Origin: Isoetes taiwanensis | Taxonomy: Eukaryota > Streptophyta > Lycopodiopsida > Isoetales > Isoetaceae | Direction: 5' to 3' | DNA: 64,000 bases | NCBI GenBank assembly: GCA_021234155.1 | Contig: JAJEKV010000075.1 | Coordinates: 3,691,720 to 3,755,719 of the forward strand | Shown here: piece by piece, positions 12,030 to 22,415 of the stretch | How the letters are laid out: every line of letters starts with the position of its first letter | How positions within the stretch are numbered: the first letter of the stretch is position 1 | The notes under the pieces: generated by a model | The model's database searches: none | Told to the model about the DNA's origin: nothing | Seen by the model: the letters and a program-made list of their open reading frames with translations, nothing else | Made by a program: the position numbers and the translations under genes

Positions 12030-12470
12030 GTTGGCCTCCCGTGGAAACCCTTCCAAATTTCCATGGAAACCCTTCCGGTTTTCCATGGAAACCCTTCCGG
12101 CTTTCATTGGAAACCCTTCCTAATTTCCATGGAAGCCCTTCCCAATTTCCATGTTTGGAAAATAGGAAGGGTCTCCATGGAAAACCGGACGGGTTTCCTA
12201 TTTTGAAAACTGGAAGGGTTTCCATGGAAAATGGGAAAGGTTTCCACGGTTTTTTTTTAATATTTTTTATTTTGACACGTGACGGCCTTTATGGACCACG
12301 CCTTTCAAGACGGACGCCGCCCATTAATGGGGCATGCTCATAAATATGCACTCCACCCAAGAATTCAAAATTTAATTCAAATGGAAACCCTTCCTATTAT
12401 CCATGGCATTGGAAAATAGGAAGGGTTTCCACAAATGGGGGAAAATAGGAAGGGTTTCCACACCCGATCA
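12030..12470. repeat. fold-back array of GGAAACCCTTCC motifs
   Basis: Four exact copies and one variant of GGAAACCCTTCC at about 12045-12140 are followed by four inverted versions (GGAAGGGTTTCC and variants) at about 12165-12250. A second smaller cluster (one direct, two inverted) lies at 12380-12465. The two halves can fold into a long imperfect hairpin. Similar clusters recur at 21380-21475. No transposase is visible; a fold-back or MULE-like terminus is possible. Confidence 0.7.
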
Positions 12471-12479
12471 AAAAATTTC

Positions 12480-12995
12480 TAAGGGTTCATGCTCTTCTTG
12501 TTCCGCCATTGCATCCTCCTTATGGATCCGGGGCTTGATGCATTTGAACGATGCGAGGAGGATGCTTCTACAGATTCATCACTATATGATTCCGACGAAA
12601 CTGTAAGTGATTTTGCTTAATGTTGCAAGTTTTGAGGATTTACACGATGAAGACAATGCAAGATCAAATGTGGAGTATGATCCCTTGGAAGAGGAACCTT
12701 ACATTCAACTATTTCCTCCTATTCTTGTGATTGCCTCAGCCGAGGGCTACGTTTTTAACGAAGGTTCATACTATTTGATGGTGCATTGTGTCCAAAGTTC
12801 CGTCCATCCCTCTATTCAAGACATCTTCCAAGTAGATCCTAATTTTCGTGCGGGGTATGTTCGCCAAACACAAAAGCCCCGAGATACACAAATCATAACG
12901 AGGTGGTCGAGCTTTCAGGAAAAGTTGCAAGTCCATACAGAATCTCGTCTCCTCATGCGCTTGACAACAACCACCTCTCCACGCTGGAGGTAGGC
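12480..12995 (+). other. unidentified acidic coding-like segment
   Basis: From ATG 12522 a frame encodes an acidic peptide (MDPGLDAFERCEEDASTDSS) up to a GTAAGT at 12602. An overlapping frame from about 12607 to 12993 continues acidic (HDEDNARSNVEYDPLEEEP) and then more hydrophobic for about 128 codons. The two parts do not share a frame and no good acceptor joins them, so this is probably a decayed or captured gene fragment. I recognise no family. Confidence 0.35.
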
Positions 12996-13299
12996 CAAGG
13001 GGAGGAACAAGCATACGTTTGAAGTTTCCCGGGGATGAAGAAATTTAGAAACGATGTCTCTACAATGCTGTTCTACTAATTTCTGTTGCATAACCATTGT
13101 CTGTGTTAAATATTATTGCATCGTACAAGCAAGAGACCAAAAGAAAAAAAGAAACAAACTCAAGTAAATGATAAATGTAAACAAGAAAGAACAAACTTAA
13201 GTATTTGACAAATGTGACAAGTGTTTTGATACATATAAGTCATCAACCCCTTGGCTTGTTAAGAGACAGCCAAAGTGCATACAATAACGCAATAGCAGA

Positions 13300-13782
<483 letters not shown>

Positions 13783-13977
13783 CTAATTGAGAACTTGATT
13801 GTCACATTATACAACATCAGTTATTTGTCATATTTGAAAATATCATGTATACCATGCGGATTCATCACAAGACTCGTAAGTATCTGTCCAGATATATTGG
13901 AGCAAAGATTGACGGAACGATTATTAGAGAACCAAATAAGATTTGACGGGAAGCCATAGGTAGCTAATGTTTGGTTG

Positions 13978-13985
13978 CATGGTGC
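13978..13985. repeat. 8-bp target-site duplication, left copy
   Basis: CATGGTGC here is repeated exactly at 18193-18200, directly outside the inverted termini of the element between them. Confidence 0.85.
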
Positions 13986-14744
13986 CCCGGGGGTTTCACC
14001 ATTGAAACCCCGTATGACCCAAGAGCATGACTGGGTAGGGGTTTTTTTGAACTTGAGACGTCCGTATATGGACTGCTGCTTCATACGGTCGACCACCATT
14101 CCCCCCGTAGGTGGTCGAGAAGGGGGAGTTGGGCGGGAAGGTCCAATCCGTAGCATCTACGTTAGGGCCTATTCCAACTCCGAATGCTTTGAAGAACCGA
14201 GGCGCCACCAGAATGGACAATTGAAGTCGCTGGATTTCGGCCAAGAAAGAAATATTCTGTCAAAAACTCCTGGATCAAGATAACCTTAAAGAACAAATTT
14301 ACGAGGTTAGAATCCAAACTTCTTGCTTATTTGCTTGCCATTGTTAGGATATCTCGATGCCAAAGTGGATGGTGTGTTAATTTTTATTGCATTTGTATCT
14401 AGACTTTGGTAATGAAATAACTTATTCTTCCTGCCTGAAACCGGACTAAAAGCTTCTTGATCACCTTGATCTGCCTTGTCTCACTTAATAATCTAGTGTT
14501 CATTTGATGGAGAATTAATTGGTAAGTGGTCATCTCTATTTTTCGCATTCATGGAAAAAACCCTGATCTTGAGTGTGCTTTGGCGGGTGCTTTGGCAGGA
14601 GGAGCTCCAGAGACCTCAAATTTTTCATAGATCTTTCTAGTTTATCTTTGGTAAATGTCATATATTTTTGGTATTTCAAGTCTTTCAAGTAAGTTATTAA
14701 TTCCTAACGGGTTCCTAACTCTTTCTTTGGGTTACTTGTAGCAA

Positions 14745-16313
14745 ATGGCATTCAAACAAATATCATTGTATGTGCAATTGACGGGACCGAAGTGCTCCGA
14801 GGTTGGTTTTGTCAAAGTCAAGCAAAATGCAACGTATCTTAGATGTAAGAAAAGCTATTAACTTGGATGAGATTGATGGCTTGGAGGGACACGAGTTTGT
14901 GTTTTTGGGTGAAAGGAAGCTTCCTTTGTCAACAAGGCAAGAGGAAAGGTACAAAGTTACAAATGAGGAGGTGTTTGTTCGTGTGACTGAAACTCAAGAA
15001 GATGTGCAGCCCTTGAAGAGAAGACGTCTCGTGCTTAATGAGCTGGAAGAAGAAGAAAATGTGGCTGCCATTGAGGTTGCAGATCAGACCCCAGCCAGCC
15101 AAGAGAAGGCAAGTTTGAGTGTGGGGAGTGTCGAGTTTGAAGGTAGGTTGCAATCCAAATTTGCATCAAGGGCTGATACATGTAGGTGGATTCACACCTT
15201 TAGGAAGTACAAGATGAAAATGCAAATTCAGGGTAAGAAAGATCGGTTTGATCTCATGTCTTATGATGCCAACGGAGTTGGAGTGTTTAGCATTTGGTGC
15301 GGATGAGCTGATTGTGGAAGCATTGGAGGCAGGACTCAAGCATGCATCTGAATTATGTGTACGAGTAGGAATCACTTGTGAGGAAAGTGGAGAGGATACT
15401 TGGTGGAGCAAACCTTGGAAGCACGAAGATTTCTTCAACAAAGACTACTTTAAGGAATTAGACACAACCACGGTTGGAGATGAGTCAGATGAGGTGAATT
15501 TAGAATAAGAGAATGATGGTATTCCAGCAGTCAGTAATGACTTGCCCAATGAGTTTACAGCAGAATTAGAGCTAAGACATGCCTTTGACTCCATGTTAGA
15601 CGAGATAGAGGCGCCATTGACCAAAAAAATTGAAAGAAATGTAATGCTTGATAATAAGATTATGTGCAAAGGTACTTTGGTCAGCCAACTGAATGGTAAT
15701 CCATGGCTGTCTAAGGACAGATTGACAAAGGTCAAGCAGCAGTCTCTTATAAGCCTCGAGAGCAAGTTCATAAATGCAGCAACCTCCCTTGGTATTGGGT
15801 CAGATTGTGCAATCTTCTTTGAGATGGATTCCAACAGCAAGAAGGAGCTAAGAAACAGAAATAAGAATGACGTGAAGCAAGTTTCATGGTATTTGGGAAG
15901 AGTTCTTAGTATGCGCAAGAAACTTGGGAGAGGATGGAAAGAAACTAGGGAGCCAGTTGATTTGGTTAGCAGACCATCATACTCCATAGACCTTAATTTG
16001 GCTTGGTATAATGAGCATAAGACAAGCAGGAGGCCGTGGTACAGTTTTGATCTATCAGATAGTCAATCAATCTCATTAGACTCTGTAATAGCACTAGCAT
16101 CTTTAACTTACAACCCAGATAATGGTAGATACCAGCTTGATGATCATGATAGGTTGCAATTTGATAAGTTTTTGGCTGATCAGAAAAAAGGTCTCTATTG
16201 TCTTGATTGCTATTTTGTTTATCTCTATTTTGTGATTGGCTTCATTTCATTGCTAACTTTTGCCTCACAAAATCATGTTTACTGCAGGAAACAAAGGCAA
16301 GGCCAAGCTAGTT
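14745..16313 (+). pseudogene. element cargo gene with ubiquitin-like N-terminus, frameshifted
   Basis: ATG 14745, after a TTGTAG acceptor-like sequence, opens a frame reading MAFKQISLYVQLTGPKCSEV. After a one-frame shift near 14800 it continues as DVRKAINLDEIDGLEGHEFV then FLGERKLPLS. The order of strand, helix and strand and the LTGP start resemble a beta-grasp (ubiquitin-like) fold. Another shift occurs near 15270. The longest part (15248-16189) contains one in-frame TAA at about 15506 and encodes a mixed alpha/beta protein with GADELIVEALEAGLKHASEL and WWSKPWKHEDFF. A small intron (about 16190-16287, ending TGCAG) and a stop near 16311 close it. About 500 residues in total. I do not recognise the family; it could be a transposase relic or a captured host gene. 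Confidence 0.55.
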
Positions 16314-17097
16314 TGAAGATGGTGGTTCAGGGGCTTATTCACGGGTTTCAGTGAGTCAAGTATGTTATACAGGTGTGAAATACAGTTTATGGACAGTTTA
16401 TATCAAACAAAACTTGTGGCATATTTGGTTTTAAGACGTATTTGAAAATAGTCTCCATTAGATGGTATACTCCACTACCTTAGATTTAGGTTGCAAGGTT
16501 TAAAAATGGTGCTTTTGGCATATATACTCTTCATATGAAAGGCATTGGCATTGTATCTGCTCTGAATCAGGGTTTTAATTTCTGAATTGTTATCTTTTGA
16601 GTGGAAGCATCGGTTTAATGTGTATCTTTTGATGCGAAATGTGAAATATATCTATGTTTAATGTGAAATATGTATCTTTTGTACCTGCTCTGATTTTTAA
16701 AGTGTTGTGTATCTGCATGTTGTGTATCTGCATGTTGTGTATCTGCATGTTGTTTTTAAAGTGCATTTTGGTTTTAAAAATTGTGGCATATTTGATTTGA
16801 TCAGGACTCGATTTGAAAACTTGTCTGCATGTTATGAATAAGATCAGGGCTTGTTCTTACTGAAAAATTGGACATACTCCACGAATCTGATCAATAGACT
16901 TCATATATTATGAAAAAGCACTATTACATATTCATAAAAGCTGGAGTTTTACAAAAAAACCTGTTTACATCAAAGCTTGCATCTGTTTACAAAAAAGCTT
17001 TGAGTTTTTAAGACAAAAACTTGAACTTTACATTCCTTGCAGCCGATATACAGCCGAGACAAGAGTAAGAGCTAAATCTAAGAGTAAGAGCCGAAAT
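16314..17097. other. element interior without gene; 15-bp microsatellite
   Basis: No coding capacity. A TGTGTATCTGCATGT-type unit is repeated three times at about 16705-16753. It lies between the two convergent genes of the 4.2-kb element and probably holds both 3' ends. Confidence 0.5.
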
Positions 17098-17400
17098 CTA
17101 AGAGTTAAGAGCCAGATTCACTGCATTAAGAGTAGTGTAATCAGCAGGGGGCATTTTCAGGTCCACACGGAGGTAAATGCAATCAGCCTCCATTGTCAGC
17201 ATAAGAAAGCGCTCATCAGCATACCCAACTCGATCAATCCACTTCTGGACTTTCTCTGAAACTGTAGCTCCTTGCTCCATTAATCGCACTACCTCCAAGC
17301 AAGAGAACTTGGCAACACAGGTCATCTGCATGCCCGGATGGCTAGAAGAGGATGACTCTTCAGCCCGGGGCTTCTTGGCTGTGTACTTCAGCCTCGCCAT
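17098..17400 (-). CDS. small ORF with histone H3-like N-terminal tail
   Basis: 100 codons from ATG 17400 to TAA. The first twelve residues follow MARxKxTAxKxR (MARLKYTAKKPR), matching the start of histone H3 (MARTKQTARKS) at seven of the first ten positions. A Ser-rich stretch follows, then a mixed segment (VVRLMEQGATVSEKVQKWID) that does not resemble a histone fold. A TATA box lies 119 bp upstream. The frame is intact, in contrast to the decayed gene opposite. A similar N-terminus begins the H3-fold relic at 49494. Whether the tail is a mimic or chance is unknown; no function is claimed. Confidence 0.55.
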   Translation of the reverse strand: MARLKYTAKKPRAEESSSSSHPGMQMTCVAKFSCLEVVRLMEQGATVSEKVQKWIDRVGYADERFLMLTMEADCIYLRVDLKMPPADYTTLNAVNLALNS

Positions 17401-17518
17401 ATCAGAAATAGAAGAAAGACAACGGAATGGGAGCGGAATTTTGAAGGATGAAAGCTGGAAACGGACTGGAAGCGGGACTGGAGTGGAAGACGAATGGCCA
17501 AGGAAAAAATGAAGGGAC

Positions 17519-17526
17519 TATATATA
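17519..17526 (-). promoter_or_regulatory. TATA box for the 17400 ORF
   Basis: TATATATA within CCTATATATAG on the minus strand, about 120 bp before ATG 17400, a normal spacing for a plant core promoter plus a leader of about 90 bp. The leader is pyrimidine-rich. Confidence 0.5.
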
Positions 17527-17529
17527 GGA

Positions 17530-18192
17530 CAGTTGCTATGGGTCGAATCAACCATTATGGTTGGAATTATGCTGCATGCCTCAAAAGTCGAGCCAACCAT
17601 AATAGTTTTAGATTATTCATTTCTTACCATAGACCGTAATAGTCTTAGAACATAATAGTTTAGAACATTCAATAATAGTCTTAGAACATTCATCTATATG
17701 GGTGCCCTATGGGTGTAGTCTATTATAGATGTATAAACCATGATGTTATTCTCCTTAGCATGAATTTCATGTATTGTTATTACCATGTATTGTCCCCGTA
17801 TTGTCCCGTATTAAGGGCAAGGCCTCCTAAATACGTGTTCAAAATTGCAAATGCTCCTTAGAATTACCCTTGTAATGTCGCATGCATGTAAGAACCGCAG
17901 GGAAATGCGAGAAATAGATGCGAGAAATGTCAATTAAAAACATTTTGAAATTTTATTTATTCTGTACATAGGGGTAGGGTGCACAAACACAAACTCAAGT
18001 ACAAGATCGGGTAGGGGTATGTAAAAACTAGGATCGTCCGAAAGTACATCTACAGAAAGGGGCTTGGAAACTGGCTTTTCCTATTTACGTATGTAGGGGT
18101 TTTCCACCTCCAAAAAGTCGTATACAGGGGTTTTCTCTGGACCCCTTGCACACATATGTGGTATCCCCATATGCCTAGGTGAAACCCCCAGG
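17530..18192. other. right interior of the 4.2-kb TIR element
   Basis: No gene. It contains repeated AATAGTCTTAGAACAT units at about 17637-17695 and several GGGGTTTTC or CCCCTTG blocks towards the right terminus (18060-18192) that resemble blocks near the ends of the 22012-25087 element. Confidence 0.5.
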
Positions 18193-18200
18193 CATGGTGC

Positions 18201-18874
18201 TTCAAATTGTTCACATCAGCATTTCATATTTTCTGTAAAGAATCAAAAGAACTTAATACTAGGAAAGCATTGCTGAGCTAAATATCTCGGTAGTGTTGCT
18301 GGCAAGAGTGTTTTAGTAGCTAAAATGCTGGTCATAATAAATTACAGAATGAGATATTTATGCTTGATTACCGTAAAATTGCTGAAAGGGAAGATCCAGC
18401 AAGTTAGAGCACCAACTTACCCGTTAACTAAATCGCTATTGAAAGAGGGCTGCAACAAGAAAAAGAAGAGATACTCAGAAATACTCAGGTTTGCCTCGAC
18501 AACTGTGAGTTTAAAGAAAACTAGGGGAAGTTTTATAAACACATTATTTCTGATATCCGCTGCCTGATTTCACAGATTTTTAATGAGCAACACAAGCAAG
18601 CAAGTGGCAAGATCAATAAACATGATTGCTTTGCAATTAGAAGATACAAGCACATCTAACTAATTTCTCTAAATGATTAGCATGATGATACTCAAAACTT
18701 AGCTCTTTAGCCACACTGATACATCTTTGGTTAAGACATGTCTATCCCCTGTTGAAATTTCCATTTCTTCTAGAGTTCCAATAGCAAACAAAGATATGCA
18801 TGTATAACAGTTCCCGGGAACGCCACAGCAGATACATGCTTAATAATATTTAAACATCAAGTTAAATGCTTTAC
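18201..18874. other. no gene recognised
   Basis: AT-rich sequence between the TIR element and an exon-like segment. The plus frame at 18325-18567 has no recognisable domain. It may be intron of the minus-strand gene that contains the exon at 18875-19013. Confidence 0.35.
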
Positions 18875-19013
18875 CTGAACCATATCTGTTAAAAAATCGA
18901 AGGGCTCCTTAAAGTCCAGGATAGAAGACGCAGGGCACAATATCTTACGACCTAGCCCTTGAGCCCGAGCAGCCCAAAATGAAAGAATCATCTTTAGGGT
19001 TAAGAGGGCTTGC
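18875..19013 (-). other. exon-like segment of an unidentified host gene
   Basis: On the minus strand a 139-bp open block lies between TTTCCAG (acceptor, ending at 19014) and a GTAAAG donor (starting at 18874). It encodes FWAARAQGLGRKILCPASSI then LDFKEPFDFLTDMVQ, with the codon and residue character of a real exon. I do not recognise the protein. No neighbouring exon was found within reach on either side. Confidence 0.45.
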
Positions 19014-19494
19014 CTGGAAATATTCTACAACTGCTGTTATCCTGGTCGGAGATGTGAAAGCAATTACCGAGTAAGAATTTTGTGTCTGCTCCACAGCTAC
19101 GATCGGACACCAAATACGTTGAGCTCCTTCTGTTTGGTATGGGCCAATCTATAGGCGTAATGTTCTGGTGTTGTAAATAGAATAAAGGCAGCAATAGAAA
19201 AGATGGAGTCCAAGATGTTCTTCAGATGCATCAAACTTAGATTGGATGTGAAAGATCATAATATCTAGAAGGATGATCCCTTACACACAACTACAGATCA
19301 TGAGGAGCGCCTACAGATCGACCAAGATTGACTGCTTAATTCTCACTTGCGGGAAAGAAATCGCCGGAACAAGAGTAAGAAAAAAAAATCCCTTTCTCCT
19401 TTCTCTAAAAAGCTTTTAAGAATAGCCGTAGGAATTAATATGCAAGAATTAATTAGCCGTGGATATCTCTTCCCCAAAAAATAATCTATTTATA
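19014..19494. other. no gene recognised
   Basis: Short frames only, no repeats of note. It ends at the A that flanks the CTAG of the next Helitron-type terminus. Confidence 0.35.
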
Positions 19495-19522
19495 CTAGTA
19501 ATGGTGCCCAGCATTGCTGGGC
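19495..19522 (-). mobile_element. Helitron-type 3' terminus
   Basis: Read on the minus strand: hairpin GCCCAGCAATGCTGGGC (19522-19506), 7 nt, CTAG (19498-19495), then T. This matches the plus-strand terminus at 7485-7512 almost base for base in the stem. The body would extend to the right, into the pyrimidine tract. The 5' end was not located. Confidence 0.6.
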
Positions 19523-19559
19523 ATAAATTAGGAATCTGTGCGGACAAAAACCTATTCAT

Positions 19560-21217
19560 TCTACCATTTTTTCATTCTCTCTTTTTTTCTTTTTTTAATC
19601 CTCTTGTCCCTCCCTTTACCTTTCCTTTCCCCTTCCCCTTTTTCCCTTTCTCTTTTTTTTCTGATGGGCTTTTTTCCTTTCTTTTTTATCTTTCCCCAGC
19701 TCTTTCTATTTTTCCCTTTGTTTTTTCCCTTCCTTTTCCTTTTCCTATTCCTTTTCTCTTTCCCGTTTCCCATGCATTTTTTTTCGTTCTCTTTTGCTCA
19801 CCTTTATATGTGCTCTTTTTCTTCCTTTCCCCACCCTCTTCCTCTTGATCACGTGCCCTTTTTTCCATCTCTTTTCCTATTTCCCTCTCCCCTTTTCCTC
19901 GTGCCCTTTTTCAACTTTACATTCCCTTTTCTGCTTCCCTTGTCCTTTCAACTTTACATTCTCTTTTCATCCTTTCCCCACCCTTTCGCTTTTCCCCCTG
20001 CCCTTTTTCCCTTTCCTTTCCCTTCCCGCTTCCTTTTCCCTTTCCCTTTCCCTTTCCCTTTCCCTTTCCCTTTCTCTTTTCATATGCCTCTTTCTATTCC
20101 CTTTTCTCAACTTTTTTTATGTGCCTCTTTGCCTTCTTTCCCCATCCTCCTTCCACTTTTTGCCTTTCCAATTTCTCCTTTCCTGTTTTTCTTGTTACTT
20201 TTCCCTTTCGCATGCTCTTTTTCCCTTTCTTTTTCCCCTTTACTCACCCTTTTCTTCCTCCCTTTTGTCCATGCCCTTTTCCCCTTCCTCCTTTTCTGTT
20301 CCTTGTTCCTTACCCTTTGCCTCTTCTACTTTTCCACCACCCTTTTCCTCCTTTTTCCATCTTTTTCCTCTCCCTTTTTCTAGATGCTCTTTTTGCTTCC
20401 CTTTTCCTCTTTCTTCACCCTTTCTCTCTTCTCGTTTTTTCCACGCCCTTTTCCTTTTCCCCTTTTCCTCGTGCCCTTTTCCCAGATTCTCTTTTGCCCC
20501 TTTCCTCCCTCTCTTTTTCTTTTTCCTTTCCATTTCACTTTTCCCATGCGCTTTGTTTGTCCCCTTCTTCCCACCTTTTCTTATTTTCCCTTAAATTTTT
20601 CTCCTTTTCCCACCTTACTTTCTTACCCTTTTTTCGGTGCCCTTTTACCTCTCCTTTTCTGTCCCCTTTTCTATTTCTATTTCCTTTCCTTTTCCCATCT
20701 TTCCTTTTTCATCCTTTCTAATTCCTTTCTCGTCCTTCCTAGTTTTTGTTTTTTTTTCCTTTACTTCTTTTCACTTCATTTCTTTTTCACTTTTACCCTT
20801 TTTACCTTTTTCCTTCTTTCGTTCTTTTTTTCCTTTTCCCTCTATCCTTTTCTTTTTTTCCTTACCCATTTTTTTTTCTTGTTTTTGTTTCCCTTTATCT
20901 TTATTCCCTCTTCCTTTTTTCCCTTCCCCTTTTACTTTTTCCTTTCCCATTTCCCTTTTTGACTATCGGATTGAGTGAATTTTGGCCATCGGTCATTTTA
21001 TCTTCCCTTTTTCCCTTTTCTCCTTCTCTTTTTGTTTTCCCCTTCCTTACCCTTTTTTGTTCCTTTTCCTTCTTCCCCTTTTCTATTTTCCTTTTCCATT
21101 TTTTATTTTTTCATATTCTTATTTCTCCTTTTCCCTTTTCCCTTTTCCCTTTTGTCCTTTCTCTCTCACTTTTCCTTTTCCTTCTCTCCTTTTCCCTTCC
21201 CCTTTTCCTTTTTCCCT
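19560..21217. repeat. 1.6-kb polypyrimidine tract
   Basis: Nearly pure C/T on the plus strand, built from CCCTTT/CCTTTTC-type units with sparse A and G, including a run of CCCTTT repeats at about 20030-20075. It is interrupted at 20959-20995 by TGACTATCGGATTGAGTGAA, and the same sequence with one change ends the tract at 21219-21239, so the tail appears duplicated. All long frames here (mostly Phe, Pro, Ser and Leu) are artefacts of composition. Confidence 0.9.
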
Positions 21218-21379
21218 GACTGTCGGATTGAGTGAATCATATTGGAGCCATGGTCAAGATGAAACTTTAGTTGAAGACACACACACATCATCTCCACCGT
21301 TGGTCAATCAAATCCTTGATCGTCCGATCTAGGGCTCCATTGAAGACACACGCTATAACATTATAATATAAGATTTTTT

Positions 21380-21475
21380 CATGGAAACCCTTCCGTGCTT
21401 CAAGATGTGGAAACCCTTCCGAATTTTGGAAATTCGGAAGGGTTTCCATATAGAAGCCCGGAAGGGGTTCCACTA
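21380..21475. repeat. second GGAAACCCTTCC fold-back cluster
   Basis: Two direct copies of GGAAACCCTTCC are followed by one exact inverted copy and one variant, with AATTTTGGAAATT at the centre. It has the same motif as 12030-12470. The two clusters could mark ends of one composite element or independent members. Confidence 0.65.
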
Positions 21476-22003
21476 ATTTATTTAATAATCCCAATCGGGG
21501 GGAGATAGTGTGAACGCATGAATAATGGCCCTTCTAGCATGAAAATGACTATTAGGTCTGAATAGTATCTTATTATGAGAAGAAGGTGGATTTTCTATAT
21601 TAACCAAAGAAATTATTGTACAGAATTAAAAACAAAAATATAAATTGCTCTAATAAGCCCTAGTTATAAGTCTCACAAGGATAGTAAATGATGCATTCTA
21701 CTTAGCTTTAGTTGTAATCTACTCTATCAACTCAAATATAGTGTAAATAGGGTATAATCATGCATTGTCTAGATCCAAACAAGATCTGATATAATAGGAT
21801 GAACACATTTCTTTGAATGCGACTTGCGCCCAGGCTTTTCTGAGGGCATATCTAGAAGCATCTAGTTGTCGTTCTCGCTCGCACCAGCGACAAAGCGCAA
21901 ATTGGCTGCCCATGGCAAGCACATGGTTGGTTGGAGTGCATTGGAAGGCGGTCGCACACTAAGTGTGTCACCTGACTGGCGGGGTTGGTTAGGGTTATCG
22001 TTT
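21476..22003. other. no gene recognised
   Basis: AT-rich spacer with no long frame or recognisable repeat, up to the 8-bp duplication at 22004. Confidence 0.4.
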
Positions 22004-22307
22004 ACTTCTGGCCCGGGGGGTTCACCTCTATATAAGGGGCATATGGCATGTGCGTGCATCAAGTCAGGAGAAACCCCTCTGTATACAGCTGACCCTCCAT
22101 AGAAACCCCTATGTATACGGTTCCATACTGTCGAAGAATCATACCCGATTCCATACTTTTACACCCAGTCTAAGCACTTCTTGCCCTACCCTCAACCTTA
22201 TTTTTACGTCCATTTTTCATTCATGTATCCTACCCTCTCTGAGGTATTTTTACATCCGGTCCATAAAATGTTACATCCGGTCGATTATTTAGGGTTCTTC
22301 ACGGCGC

Positions 22308-22415
22308 CATTTGAGTGTCTTATTTGCAATACATCGCATTCTTTCTATAAACATAGAACTATCAGACATCCATGGCTAGCATTTGAGTGTCTTATTTGCA
22401 ATACATGCACATTCT
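22308..22415. repeat. tandem repeat, 72-bp period
   Basis: CATTTGAGTGTCTTATTTGC followed by AATACATCGCATTCTTTCT recurs 72 bp later with a small change. Inside the 3.1-kb TIR element. Confidence 0.7.

Larger units (their letters stand above)
13986..18192. mobile_element. 4.2-kb TIR transposon with 8-bp TSD (hAT-like size class)
   Basis: The ends are CCCGGGGGTTTCACC (left) and its inverse with one mismatch (right), flanked by an exact 8-bp duplication (13978-13985 and 18193-18200). Eight-bp duplications are known for hAT and a few other superfamilies, but the termini do not look like the usual CAGGG-type hAT ends and no hAT transposase motif is visible. Inside are a decayed plus-strand gene (14745-16313) and a convergent minus-strand ORF (17098-17400). 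A related element with the same termini lies at 22012-25087. Superfamily assignment is therefore open. Confidence 0.8.

Noticed and set aside
12030-12470. CRISPR-like array
   Set aside because: The motif is present in both orientations with irregular spacing in plant DNA; it is a fold-back repeat.
15445-15987. 180-codon minus frame opposite the element gene
   Set aside because: Antisense to the plus frame that has continuous protein-like content on both sides; no motif of its own.
18873-19013. Upstream exon of the alanine aminotransferase relic
   Set aside because: The encoded residues do not match any part of the aminotransferase as I know it.
19538-21219. Many long Phe/Pro/Ser/Leu-rich frames on the plus strand and Lys/Gly/Glu-rich ones on the minus strand
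   Set aside because: They arise from the pyrimidine tract, which has no stop codons by composition; frames overlap each other and have no domain.
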